The position numbers and the translations under genes were made by a program. A stretch of 64,000 nt of DNA from NORP259 sp041398705 (GTDB lineage: Bacteria; Planctomycetota; UBA1135; GCA-002686595). The stretch's first letter is position 1; the number at the start of each line of letters is the position of its first letter. The DNA is taken from positions 310,001 to 374,000 of the forward strand of contig JAWKUI010000003.1 of the NCBI GenBank assembly GCA_041398705.1, given 5' to 3'. The notes under the pieces are model-generated. The model ran no database searches. It saw only the letters and a program-made list of their open reading frames with translations, and was not told the origin of the DNA. Of the stretch, positions 19,804-28,763 are shown piece by piece.

Positions 19804-20931
19804 TCAGGCCTCGGGCCAGTCGCCGTCGGCTTCGCCGGTCTCGCGCCGCGGCATGAACTTGCGCGTGCGGTTGCGGTTGCGCGGCGGACCGCTGCCGAGC
19901 ATCACCGCGATGGGGCGCGTCGAATCGTTGCTCGCCAGGGTGATCTGCAGGGCGGCGGTGAGCGGCACCGCCAGGAAGCCGCCGACCACGCCCCAAAGCC
20001 CGGCCCAAACCACCACGGAGATGACCACCACCAGCGGCGAGAGGTTGAGCTCGCGACCGAGGATCTTCGGTTCGATGAACGAACCCAGGGTCAGGTTCAC
20101 CGCGAGGTAGGTGATGATGACGATCGGCACCTTAGTGAAACTGTCCTCGCCGGCGAGAGCGGTGACGGTGGGGAAGATGCCGGCGATGATGCTGCCGAAG
20201 GTGGGGATGTAGTTCAGCAGGAAGGTCAACAGGCCGAACAGCAGCGAGTAGGGCAGGTCGATCGCTTCGAGCACCGCGTAACACAGGGCGCCGGTGAGGA
20301 ACGAAACAACGGTTTTCACGCCCAGATACTTCTGGATGCCGCGACCGATCGTATCGAGGATTTCGGCCGCTTCTTCGCGCCGATCGCCGGCGATCGAGAG
20401 GATCTTGCGCCGGAAGATCGCCTGTTCGGCGAAGATGAACACCATGTAGATCAGGACCAGGACCAGGGCTTTCAAGAAACCGAGGCTGTTGGTCACCACC
20501 CCTTGCGCGAGGCCGGCGAGGTCGAGTTCCTTGAGCGCTCCGGCGAGGTACTCGCGCACGGGGCCCGGCAGGTTCCAGTCCTGCATGCGCTGCGTGAGGT
20601 GCGCTTGGATCTTGATCCAACCCGTCGCGCCTTCGGGCACCGGCGCCGTTACCGGCTGATTGATGCCCAGGAAACCCACGACGTTGGACTGCAGCAACAG
20701 GCCGAGCTGAACCAGGCCCATGAACAGGAGCGCGGTGAGCACCATGACCGTGGCGGCCGGGGGAATGCGGTAGCGCGAAAGGGCCACCACCACCGGCTGC
20801 AGCATGATCGCGAGCAGCAAGGCGATCACGATCGGCTGGATGATGCCCGCGCCGGCATGCAGGACCCATCCCGCCAGGATGGTGGCGATCAGGCCCAGGA
20901 GCAGGTTATGGGTGCGAGTCGGGCGGATCAT
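19804..20931 (-). CDS. AI-2E family transporter (PF01594-type exporter)
   Basis: 375 residues. The start at 20931 is chosen because a clear GGGAGG lies 4 nt before the ATG (CTGGGAGGGCCATG), one of the few good ribosome-binding sites here. N-terminal hydrophobic helices (NLLLGLIATILAGWVLHAGA, VIALLLAIMLQPVVVAL, VMVLTALLFMGLVQLGLLL) precede a soluble segment and a cluster of C-terminal helices with LLFGLLTFLLNYIPTFGSII, the conserved PxxG region of the family, and a closing hydrophobic segment near AGLWGVVGGFLAVPLTAAL. Family members export small molecules or sodium/proton-coupled substrates; the name reflects one E. coli member (TqsA), so the substrate is unknown. The C-terminal tail is basic (PPRNRNRTRKF). 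Confidence 0.85.
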   Translation of the reverse strand: MIRPTRTHNLLLGLIATILAGWVLHAGAGIIQPIVIALLLAIMLQPVVVALSRYRIPPAATVMVLTALLFMGLVQLGLLLQSNVVGFLGINQPVTAPVPEGATGWIKIQAHLTQRMQDWNLPGPVREYLAGALKELDLAGLAQGVVTNSLGFLKALVLVLIYMVFIFAEQAIFRRKILSIAGDRREEAAEILDTIGRGIQKYLGVKTVVSFLTGALCYAVLEAIDLPYSLLFGLLTFLLNYIPTFGSIIAGIFPTVTALAGEDSFTKVPIVIITYLAVNLTLGSFIEPKILGRELNLSPLVVVISVVVWAGLWGVVGGFLAVPLTAALQITLASNDSTRPIAVMLGSGPPRNRNRTRKFMPRRETGEADGDWPEA

Positions 20932-21007
20932 GGCCCTCCCAGGGTACGCTCCGAAAGCGGCCGGCTCCAGCATGCAGGCCGCGTCCGAACGGGGTTCGGA
21001 CTTCCGC

Positions 21008-21601
21008 TTAGGCTTCCAGGGTCGCGTTCCAATACCGGTCGTTCACGAACCGGCGCCAGGACTGGCGCACCCGGACCAGCGGCACTTCCATGATCGGGGT
21101 CCAGGCGGGGGTGACCGGCTTCTTCAGCAAGTGCATGCCGACTTCCTCGGGCAGCCGGTTCGCCTTGCGCCGGTTGCATTCGACGCAGGCCAGCACGCAG
21201 TTCGTCCAGGTCGACAGGCCGCCGCGGCTGCGGGGCAGCACGTGGTCGATCGAGAGTTCCTTGGTGCCGGGTTTCCGGCCGCAGTACTGGCAGGTGTTCT
21301 GGTCGCGAAGGAACAGATTGCGGCGCGAGAAGCTGGGCACCATGCGCGGGGTGCCGCCGTAGTGGGTGAGCACTACGATCTCGGGCACGCGGATGCGCAT
21401 CGAGACCGTGCGCACGCAGGGCTCCTCGGGAGGCACGGCCAAGGCGCTCCAGGTGTCGAACGCGAAGGTCTCGAACGTCTCCGGTTGAATGGCCCGCGCG
21501 TTGCCCGTGAAGAGCATATTGAGGGCATCGCGGACCGACGTGGTGGTGATCGCCACCCACGACCGGTTCAGGACCAGGGTCTCTTGGTTGAGCAGGCTCA
21601 T
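21008..21601 (-). CDS. HNH endonuclease family protein
   Basis: 197 residues, cytoplasmic. The start MSLLNQETLVLNRSWVAI is typical of the chromosomal HNH family that begins with VLNxxxxPI or VLNRSW. The HNH core is complete: CQYCGRKPG (first zinc pair), LSIDHVLPRSRGG (catalytic His after Asp) and NCVLACVECNRRKANRLP (second zinc pair and Asn/Lys). A long N-terminal region contains RIRVPEIVVLTHYGGTPR. Such genes are widespread in planctomycetes and many other bacteria, not linked to restriction enzymes, and their biological role is unsettled. It lies between an exporter gene and a TPR protein gene on the same strand without tight spacing. Confidence 0.88.
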   Translation of the reverse strand: MSLLNQETLVLNRSWVAITTTSVRDALNMLFTGNARAIQPETFETFAFDTWSALAVPPEEPCVRTVSMRIRVPEIVVLTHYGGTPRMVPSFSRRNLFLRDQNTCQYCGRKPGTKELSIDHVLPRSRGGLSTWTNCVLACVECNRRKANRLPEEVGMHLLKKPVTPAWTPIMEVPLVRVRQSWRRFVNDRYWNATLEA

Positions 21602-21705
21602 GGGAACCGCAAGGTTCGCCCAAGCCTATCAGGCCTTTTTGGAAATGGGGTTGGCCCCGGATTTTCTCCCGGTAAAGGCCCGGGCCGCCCCAAACCGGGA
21701 GGGAC

Positions 21706-23504
21706 CTACTTGTTGTAGATCATCCGGAACAGGCGATCCGCGGAAGCCGGGTCCAGGGGCAGCAGTTGTTTGTAGCGCGCCCGGGCGTCGCCCCGGCTGC
21801 CGAGCATCAGGTGGCAGACCCCGGCGGTGAAGAGGGCCCCGGTGGACTTGGGGTTCACCCGCAGCACCTGGTCGAACGCCTGGATCGCGCGTTCGAACTC
21901 GAGGGATTCCTTGAACGCCTGCCCCAGGCCCATGTAGGCCTCTTCGCTATCGGGATCGAGGAAGGTCGCGTGCTCGAAGTTCTCGATCGAACGTTCGAGT
22001 TTGCGTAGGCGCAGGTTGGCCTGGCCGCTCAGGATCCAGAGGTGCGTGCGCCCGGGATACTTCTGCAGGAGGGGAGCCAGGGCGGCCAAAGCCGGTTCCC
22101 ATTCGCGACGGGCGAGGTGCACCTCGGCCGCGCCCACGAGAGCGCCGTAGTGTTCGGGCGCGCTCTTCAGCGCCGTCTGGAAGTAGTTGCCCGCCTGGCG
22201 CGAGTTGCGCAGTACCAGGTCGATGTTGCCTTGGCCCACGAGCGCATCGGGGTTGGGCGGATCGAGGGCGAGCACGGCGTTGAATTCCTCCCGGGCCTCT
22301 TCGAGGCGCAGGCGATTGGCGAGCACGCGGCCGCGCAGCAACATGGCGGGCAGCAGCGAGGGGCAGGAGGAATCCACGCCCTTGAGCAGCGTGAGGGATT
22401 CCTGGCCCCGTGACTGACGGTCCAGGCCAGCGGCAAGGGCGAGGGCCACCAAGGGGCTGCGCGCGTCGATGCGGCGGGCCGATTGCAGGCTGGCGAGGGC
22501 TTCCTTGGGCATCAGGATCTGCTCTTGGAATTGGGCCATGGCCAGGGGCGGCCAGTACCAATCGGCGCGCAGCCCGGCGAGCACTTCGACGATCTCCAAG
22601 GCTTCGACTTCGCGCTTCTGCGATCCGAGGGTCAGGGCGCACCACAGCAGGGCGGACTGGCTCTTCAGAGGCTCGAGTTTCGCGAGGGCTTCTTCGCCAT
22701 GTCCCACCAGCAGGGCGGCGATGCCTTCCTGCTCTTGGGTCCAGGCCTGGCCCTCGAGCGATCCCAGGAACTCGGTCGAGCGTGGAATGCCGGCCTGTCC
22801 GAGCTGGAGCGGGGCACCCACCTGCAGCATGCCGATGGCGGCGCCACTTGCCACCAAGCGGGTACCACTTGCTTCATAGATGCGCGAGGTGAGCAGGCCG
22901 ATGATCTGTCCGCGGTGGTTGAGGACCGGGGAGCCGGCCAAACCCTTGGCGGTCATGCCCTGGGCCTGCGCCACGCGCATCAGCGGCGGCACCGAAACCG
23001 CGCCGGTCAGCAGCGTGGTCTCGCGCACGCGCTCGCCCAACACCGTGCCACCGGCGATGGCAACTCGTTCGACACCGAGCAGCTCGCCTTTGAGCAGCGG
23101 CAGCGGTGCGTCGAGGGTGAGTTCGGCTTGGAGATGCAGCAGCGCCAGATCCTGGATCAGGTCCAGGTCCACGACTTGCAGGGCGATGCGCTGGCCGCCG
23201 GAAACAAACCAGGCATTCTGCCGCCGGAAAGCCCGAGGGCGCTGGTGACCACGGTCTGGTTGTCCAGGGCAACCCCGGTGACCTGGCGTATCACCGAACC
23301 CGCCAAGGGGCCTTCGACTTCGATGACACCGACCTGGGCTTCGATGCGGGTCAGTTGGTCGCGCAGGGCTGCCTGCAGGGCGGCTTCCTCCGCATCGGCG
23401 GAAGCGGGCGCCTCCGGTGCGGTGGGGGCAGGCGTGACCTGGGCCAGGGCCGGGCAGGCCAGGGCGAGCATCAGGAGGGGGAGACGGAACCGGAGGGCAG
23501 GCAT
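21706..23504 (-). CDS. Secreted protease-fold/TPR protein with an internal frameshift
   Basis: The start is MPALRFRLPLLMLALACPALA (signal peptide) at 23504. Residues to about 95 read EGPLAGSVIRQVTGVALDNQ and TSALGLSGG. The frame then changes near 23222-23226; adding one G would give LGLSGGQNAWFVSGGQRIAL and restore the downstream frame, which continues with DLDLIQDLALLHL, the Asp strand of trypsin-like (HtrA-type) domains. The usual catalytic His (VTNAH) is Leu, and the GNSGGP motif is GLAGSP, so Ser is missing: a pseudoprotease. From about residue 270 the rest is TPR repeats (for example EEAREEFNAVLALDPPNPDA, ERAIQAFDQVLRVNPKSTGA). It probably serves as an extracytoplasmic scaffold if intact. 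The frameshift may be a sequencing error or true inactivation. Confidence 0.7.
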
Positions 23505-24159
23505 GGAGGGCGGGGCGCGTGTGACCCCAAGGAGTCTCCGCATCCACCGCCCATTGACCAGGGGGCAGGGGCGAAAACTCTCACGGGGCCCCGGGAATGG
23601 GGGCGCCCGGCCCCTGGACAAAAGGCAGCGATCCCCCGCTTGCACAGGGGATCGCCTAGGAGCGTCCAAAACCGGACCGGATCAGATTGGGGGAAGTTGT
23701 GTTCGTGAGATTCGAGGAATCTTGTGTTCGAAGGACTCTCTCTTTTGAGTCGGGTGACTAAGTGTGGTGCGGCCGGGGAAGATCAGGAGCTCCCTGGCCA
23801 CACCCTCTCCTTGAAACGAAGGGGCAAAACGCCGCTGGAAACTCGGAAAAACCTTCCGAAACGCCCCGGATGGCCCCAAATTGTGCCTCGGAATGAGAGA
23901 AATCGGCCTCCATGGGTCCTGGGGCAGGAGGTTTCAAAATCCTGGATCCGGCGGAACCGCCGACGATTTCGAGGGTGGCGGGCAGGTGGGAGGGGGCCAA
24001 AAGGGCGTTCCTTCTGGGCGGTTGGCCCTGCCGCTTCGCCCCTCGGGCCCCCCGAATCGGTTCTCCCCCGACATGGGCCAAGCCTCCGACCCTCCCCCGG
24101 GGTTCCTGCCTGGCCAGCCGGAGCGTTATGGTATCGAGCCCCCTGTGCTAAGAAGTGCC
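23505..24159. other. Intergenic region between divergent genes
   Basis: About 650 bp separating the pseudoprotease/TPR gene (minus) from the secreted protein gene at 24160 (plus). Open frames run through parts of it but look like extensions with no conserved content. Promoters for both genes are presumably here; I see no clear motif. Confidence 0.5.
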
Positions 24160-25860
24160 ATGAACAAGCTCCTGATCCCCCTGGTTTTCGCCTGGCTGGC
24201 CGCCGGTCTGCTCCTCGGAACTGTCCGCGCCCAGCAAGATGCCAAGAACCACCCGGTGTCGGCCATCTTCCTCAGTTACAAGGAGGAGAAGGAGCTGAAG
24301 GCCCTCTCCAAGAAGTTCCCGATCTTCCTCGTGGCGGGCAAGCCCGCCATCTTGGGCGAGCTGGCCAATCCGCGCCTGGTCACCGGCGAACCCCTGCGGG
24401 TCTACTTGGCGAGCTTCCCGAAGACGCCGAAAATTGACAAGCCCCTGGCCGAAGCGCCGTACGAGTTCAACAAGGACGGGGAGCGTGAGATCGTCGGCCG
24501 GTTGAAGAAACTCGTGGTCGATGTGCCCTTCCAGAACGCGCTGTTCATCGACAATAACCTGCAGCAACTGCAGGTCGCGGACAGTGGGTTGCTTTCGGTG
24601 TGCAACGACCTGGAGCAGCGCCGCCAGCGGGTGGTTGACCTTCAGGATGAACTGAAGGCCCTGCGCAAGAGCGTGGGCACGGACCAGTACGAGCAGGTCC
24701 GCCGGAGCTTGGTTCACGAGTGGGAGAACCTGGTGCAGTACGTCGAAGCCTCGCTGCTGTTCAAGGCGATGGCTCCTGCCCTGCGCGAAGAGTTCGAAAA
24801 GGAGGTTAAGGCCTTGCGTAGCGCCGAGTCCTCGGGTCGCATCGAGGCCTTCTCGGCAGCCGTTGCTGGCGCCGAGGTGACGGAGCTCGAAACCGGCAAG
24901 GGGCACAAGATGGTGTTCCAACAGATCGAGTCGCCCCACATCCGGATCCAGTACCTGACGGGCAAAGAAGGCATCGACGAAGCCCAGGCCCGTGATCTTT
25001 TGCAGCTGGGGGAAGAGACCATCGAGAGCTTCCGCCAGATCGCGATCGATCCCCACAAGCCCTTCCGCGACGAGCAGGAGAGCGAAACGCCGATCATCCC
25101 GAACTCGATTTTCTTCGAGTTCTTCGTTGGCCCCGACGATCCGGTCACCCAGCAGGAGCTCTACGAGGAACACTACAAGGTTTCGGAGTCCGATCCCAAA
25201 TCCTTCGAGGTCTCCGGTACCGGCGGTATCCGTCGGCAGGAGCGCAAGGACCCGCTCTTTTTCCACTTTGTGCGCCACCAGCCAGGCTCGCTCAACGGGC
25301 ATATGGTGCACATGCTCGGGCACAATCTCGCCAGCTTGCACTACAACCGCAGGGACCCCCTGTACATCAGCGATGCCCTGCCGGAAGTCCGCGAGGCGGT
25401 GGCGATGACCCTCAGCTTCGAGAAGTTGGGGCACAATGCGATGAAGTGCATCAACGACTTGAAGGGCGAATATGAAGCCCCGGAAGTCAGCGACAAGCGC
25501 CTCGAAGTGGAGATCTGGGATTCCTACCGCGATGCCTGTTTCAAGCAGTCGCTGCAGGCGGAACCCTTCGAGTCCTGCTGCATCGTTCCTCTGAACAACC
25601 TGAACCCGTTGCACCTGTCCAAGGGGTGGGTCATGTTGCACTACATCCTCAACTCCGATCCGATCCGCGGGCAGAAGTGGCTGCGCGCCGCCCACGATTC
25701 GATCGATAAGGCTGGCACCGGCGACCGGACCGGCATCAACCGGAACCTTTGGCGCGATAAGACCAAGGAACTCTTCGCTGGCGAGGAGTTCAAAGGCGAT
25801 CCGCTACTTTTCTATGAGGAGAAGATCAAAGAGCTGGCTCGCTCCGAGCTGGGCACCTGA
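24160..25860 (+). CDS. Secreted protein of unknown function, 566 residues
   Basis: The start is chosen at MNKLLIPLVFAWLAAGLLLG, a signal peptide ending near VRAQQ; the open frame continues upstream without conserved content. An N-terminal domain is followed by a helical, charged middle (DLEQRRQRVVDLQDELKALR, residues of about 165-185). The C-terminal domain carries NGHMVHMLGHNLASLHYNRR, which resembles a degenerate gluzincin zinc site (HxxxH-type spacing but no HExxH), followed by ISDALPEVREAVAM and later WVMLHYILNSDPIRGQKWL. That layout recalls planctomycete secreted proteins with inactive peptidase-like domains. No family is named with confidence. It ends 4 bp before the convergent gene at 25864. 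Confidence 0.65.
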   Translation: MNKLLIPLVFAWLAAGLLLGTVRAQQDAKNHPVSAIFLSYKEEKELKALSKKFPIFLVAGKPAILGELANPRLVTGEPLRVYLASFPKTPKIDKPLAEAPYEFNKDGEREIVGRLKKLVVDVPFQNALFIDNNLQQLQVADSGLLSVCNDLEQRRQRVVDLQDELKALRKSVGTDQYEQVRRSLVHEWENLVQYVEASLLFKAMAPALREEFEKEVKALRSAESSGRIEAFSAAVAGAEVTELETGKGHKMVFQQIESPHIRIQYLTGKEGIDEAQARDLLQLGEETIESFRQIAIDPHKPFRDEQESETPIIPNSIFFEFFVGPDDPVTQQELYEEHYKVSESDPKSFEVSGTGGIRRQERKDPLFFHFVRHQPGSLNGHMVHMLGHNLASLHYNRRDPLYISDALPEVREAVAMTLSFEKLGHNAMKCINDLKGEYEAPEVSDKRLEVEIWDSYRDACFKQSLQAEPFESCCIVPLNNLNPLHLSKGWVMLHYILNSDPIRGQKWLRAAHDSIDKAGTGDRTGINRNLWRDKTKELFAGEEFKGDPLLFYEEKIKELARSELGT

Positions 25861-25863
25861 TCC

Positions 25864-26292
25864 TCAAGGCAATCCACCGCAAAGCACCGCTGCAGCGCGT
25901 GCCGTCCACAGGGCGGTGCGCGCTGCCTGGTATCGGCGCAGGCGGTGCCACGCATCGGGGCACATGCCGCTGGCGAGGCGCCTGTGCGCGGGCACCGCAC
26001 CCCAGGCTGTCAGGACCCAGAGGAGCACCACTGCCGCCAGGCCCGCGACGAGGTGGAGCTGCGGGTACCCCGGCGGGGGATGCACCACGAGGGCCAACGC
26101 GCTCCCGGCTTCGATGAGCATCAGCGGCCCCACAACGAAACCGATCCTGGCGCAATAGTCCTTGTGGTAACGAGAAAATGCCTCGGTTCCGATGCGCGGA
26201 AACAGCGGGTAGATCGCGAGCTCGACGACCCAAATCAAGCCGAATAGCGCGAAGGTCGCGGGGCCGTGCAGGGTTTCCGGTAGAGTGCCCAT
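25864..26292 (-). CDS. Small four-helix integral membrane protein
   Basis: 142 residues with four hydrophobic helices: FALFGLIWVVELAIYPLF, IGFVVGPLMLIEAGSALAL, LVAGLAAVVLLWVLTAWGAV and ARTALWTARAAAVLCGGL. Conserved-looking features are WVVELAIYPLFPRIG, FSRYHKDY between helices 1 and 2, and VPAHRRLASG after helix 3. I have the impression of a conserved bacterial membrane family with the YPLFxxxGxxxFxxYHxxH motif but cannot name its function. The start ATG at 26290-26292 has no obvious ribosome-binding site. It is convergent with the upstream secreted protein and divergent from the peroxidase gene. Confidence 0.65.
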   Translation of the reverse strand: MGTLPETLHGPATFALFGLIWVVELAIYPLFPRIGTEAFSRYHKDYCARIGFVVGPLMLIEAGSALALVVHPPPGYPQLHLVAGLAAVVLLWVLTAWGAVPAHRRLASGMCPDAWHRLRRYQAARTALWTARAAAVLCGGLP

Positions 26293-26418
26293 GGAGAAAG
26301 CGGGTGTGAGAAACCCGGATCGCTGCGGAACCCCGGCGGGGTTCGCGTGTTTCGGAAGTGTTCTTCGCCCGTCACCGGCGCCGGGATGCAGGTCCGGCGC
26401 CTTTCCCTATCCAGTCCT

Positions 26419-27990
26419 ATGCAACGACACTGGCTCCCTCTCGTCGTGGCATTGGGGATGACCCCCGCGGTCTGGGCCCAAGGGCCCCAGCCCCAGCTCC
26501 CGGTCACCCCCGCTGCCTACGCCAACCCGACGCTGCCCTTGCACTTCCTGGTGGACCCCGGTCCGCCCACGGCGGTGGTGGACAACGACAATGAACCCGC
26601 GAACAACCCGGTGACCAACGCCGGCGCCACCCTCGGCCGGGTGCTGTTCTACGACAAATTGCTCAGCCGCAACGGCACGGTCTCGTGCGCGAGCTGCCAC
26701 CAGCAGGCTTTCGGATTCTCCGATCCCGCCGTGCTCAGTTCGGGATTCGAGGGCGGCTTCACCCGTCGCCATTCGATGGGGCTCGGCAACGCGCGGTACT
26801 ACGCGCCCGGGGATTTCTTCTGGGACATCCGGGCCGCGAGCCTCGAGGACCAGGTGCTGATGCCGATCCAGGATGGCGTGGAGATGGGCATGACCCTGCC
26901 GCAGCTGATGCAGCGCATCCAAGGCCGCCTGTTCTACACCGACCTGTACACGCAGGCGTTCGGCGATGGGCTCGTGACGCCGCAGCGCACGGCCCAGGCC
27001 CTGGCGCAATTCGTGCGGTCGATGCAGGCGTACCAGAGCAAGTACGACGTGGGCCGGGCCCAGGCGCCGAACGCGGGAGCGCCCTTCCCGAACTTCACGA
27101 TGCAGGAGAACATGGGCAAGAACCTGTTCACCCTGCCGCCGCCCCAGGGCTTCGGCTGCGCCGGTTGCCACACGACCGAAGCGCAGATCAACGCGGCGAT
27201 CGGGCCGATGAACAACGGCCTGGACGCGGTGTCGACCACCGATCTGGGGGCCTTCGAGACCACGGGGCTGCCGCAGCACCTGGGGGCCTTCAAAGTGCCC
27301 TCGCTGCGCAACATCGCGGTGACCGCGCCGTACATGCACGACGGTCGTTTCGCCACGCTACAGCAGGTGATGGACTTCTACAGCACCGGCATCCAGAACC
27401 ACCCGAACCTGCATCCTGCCCTGCGCGCGCCGGGCGGCCAACCGATCCAGTTCAACATGATGCAGGGTCAGAAGAACGCGATCATCGCCTTCTTCGGCAC
27501 CCTGACCGATCAGTCGCTGCTGGTAGATACGAAGTTCGCCGATCCGTTCCCCGAAGAACTGGGCCAACGCTACTGCGACCCGGCCGAGCCGAACACCTCA
27601 GGCCTTGCGGGGCGCATCGCCGCCACCGGCACGACGTTCGCCGCGGCGAATGATCTCACGCTGCACGCCAGCGGCCTGCCGATCGGCCAGTTCGCCATGT
27701 TCATCAGCGGCCCCGAGCCGGCACTGGTGGCCCACCCGGGTGGCAGCGACGGCAACCTTTGCATCGGCGGGGGCGCCTCAGGCGGCCTGGGCCGCATGGC
27801 GGCTTCGTTGCAGGCGGTGGGAACGGCCGGTGTCATCAGCTATGCTGTCGATCTGACCGCCGTGCCGATCGCGTCGGCGCCGTACCAGATCGCCATTGGC
27901 GCGGGCACCACCTGGTGCTTCCAGACCTGGTACCGCGACGCCTTGGGCCACAACAACTTCAGCGACGCGCTGGAGATCGCGTTCCAGTAG
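26419..27990 (+). CDS. Di-haem cytochrome c peroxidase/MauG-family protein with the recurring C-terminal domain
   Basis: 523 residues from MQRHWLPLVVALGMTPAVWA (signal peptide). The catalytic part (about 25-380) has two c-type haem sites, CASCH (about residue 90) and CAGCH (about 250), with LGRVLFYDKLLSRNGTVSC and later FKVPSLRNIAVTAPYMHDGR, the typical distal segment of the bacterial cytochrome c peroxidase/MauG family. It would reduce peroxide or oxidise a partner outside the cytoplasm. From about residue 385 it carries the window's recurring secreted domain (YCDPAEPNTSGLAGRI, LPIGQFAMFISG, LCIGGG, WCFQTWYRD, NNFSDALEIAF), a fusion not part of the usual family length of about 330-400 residues. 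A strong terminator follows at 28057. Confidence 0.9.
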   Translation: MQRHWLPLVVALGMTPAVWAQGPQPQLPVTPAAYANPTLPLHFLVDPGPPTAVVDNDNEPANNPVTNAGATLGRVLFYDKLLSRNGTVSCASCHQQAFGFSDPAVLSSGFEGGFTRRHSMGLGNARYYAPGDFFWDIRAASLEDQVLMPIQDGVEMGMTLPQLMQRIQGRLFYTDLYTQAFGDGLVTPQRTAQALAQFVRSMQAYQSKYDVGRAQAPNAGAPFPNFTMQENMGKNLFTLPPPQGFGCAGCHTTEAQINAAIGPMNNGLDAVSTTDLGAFETTGLPQHLGAFKVPSLRNIAVTAPYMHDGRFATLQQVMDFYSTGIQNHPNLHPALRAPGGQPIQFNMMQGQKNAIIAFFGTLTDQSLLVDTKFADPFPEELGQRYCDPAEPNTSGLAGRIAATGTTFAAANDLTLHASGLPIGQFAMFISGPEPALVAHPGGSDGNLCIGGGASGGLGRMAASLQAVGTAGVISYAVDLTAVPIASAPYQIAIGAGTTWCFQTWYRDALGHNNFSDALEIAFQ

Positions 27991-28056
27991 ATCAAAGGGT
28001 CTTCGGATCCCAAGGAGGAGGGGGGACGGTTTCATGGACCGGATACCCCCGCTATC

Positions 28057-28086
28057 GGCACCGCCCCCGGGCGGTGCCATTTTTTT
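28057..28086 (+). terminator. Rho-independent terminator after the peroxidase gene
   Basis: GGCACCGCC and GGCGGTGCC form a perfect 9-bp stem around a 4-nt loop, followed by A and seven T's. It ends the peroxidase transcript 66 bp after its stop. Confidence 0.93.
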
Positions 28087-28699
28087 GAGCGCGGGACGGC
28101 CGCGGGCTCGTCGGCAGCCTAGGCCGCACCTACCCTATGGCGATGGCTTCGCAACGCCTGCCGCCGGTCGCCGCACCTGCCTGATGTGTTACATGCCCCT
28201 GCGCATCGGGCGGGGCAGCGCCACGTGTCCCCGTTGCGGCCACGAGCAGAGCAAGTTGCAGCAGGAGACCCTGTGGTCTTTGGATCCGGGCCTGGTGCGG
28301 ATGCAGAAGATCCTGCGCGGGGCCGCGGTGCTGGCTACGGCTGGGGTGGGCTTTGCACTCAGCCGCCTGATGACCGGCGCTTCGCTGTTCTGGGGTTTGG
28401 GCCTGCTCGGCGGCCTCGGCTGGCTGCTCTGGTACACGGCGGGCTGTCTGACGCGGCGCGCCTCGTTCATGGACCTGCGGTTCCTCTGGCCGCCGTTGCT
28501 GTTGTGCGTGGCGCTCGGGCCGTTGGTCCTGTCGCTGGCCCTCGGATGGATCGCCGGGGAAACCCAGGCCAGGGAGAAGGTCATGCCTGGCCTCGTGTGG
28601 GCGTTGCCCTGGCTCCTGCCGCTGGCCGTGTCGCTCGTCCTGCCGCGGCGGTACGCCCGCTACCGGGCGGAGTGCCTGGCGGGCGGCGAAGCGCAATAG
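28085..28699 (+). CDS. Zinc-ribbon membrane protein, start uncertain
   Basis: The readable protein has an N-terminal zinc ribbon (CLMCYMPLRIG...CPRCGHEQ) followed by hydrophobic helices (ILRGAAVLATAGVGFALS, GLGLLGGLGWLLWYTAG, FLWPPLLLCVALGPLVLSLAL, VWALPWLLPLAVSLVLP). The only upstream in-frame ATG (28034) lies before a strong terminator hairpin, so it is an unlikely start. The coordinate given is an in-frame TTG at the end of the T-run and is a placeholder. An ATG at 28137 (MAMASQRLPPVAA) is in another frame and would join the ribbon only with a one-base shift, which may point to a sequence error. Probably a small inner-membrane protein of unknown role. Confidence 0.55.
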   Translation: MSAGRPRARRQPRPHLPYGDGFATPAAGRRTCLMCYMPLRIGRGSATCPRCGHEQSKLQQETLWSLDPGLVRMQKILRGAAVLATAGVGFALSRLMTGASLFWGLGLLGGLGWLLWYTAGCLTRRASFMDLRFLWPPLLLCVALGPLVLSLALGWIAGETQAREKVMPGLVWALPWLLPLAVSLVLPRRYARYRAECLAGGEAQ

Positions 28700-28763
28700 C
28701 GCGGCGGCAGGTTCCGCGGGGCGCGCGGCTTGGCGCGCCTGAGCGCGACAGTACACTGGCGCC

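Noticed and set aside
24148..25695. 515-residue ORF antisense to the gene at 24160
   Set aside because: Overlaps a gene with a signal peptide and coherent domains; no recognisable motif in the antisense frame.
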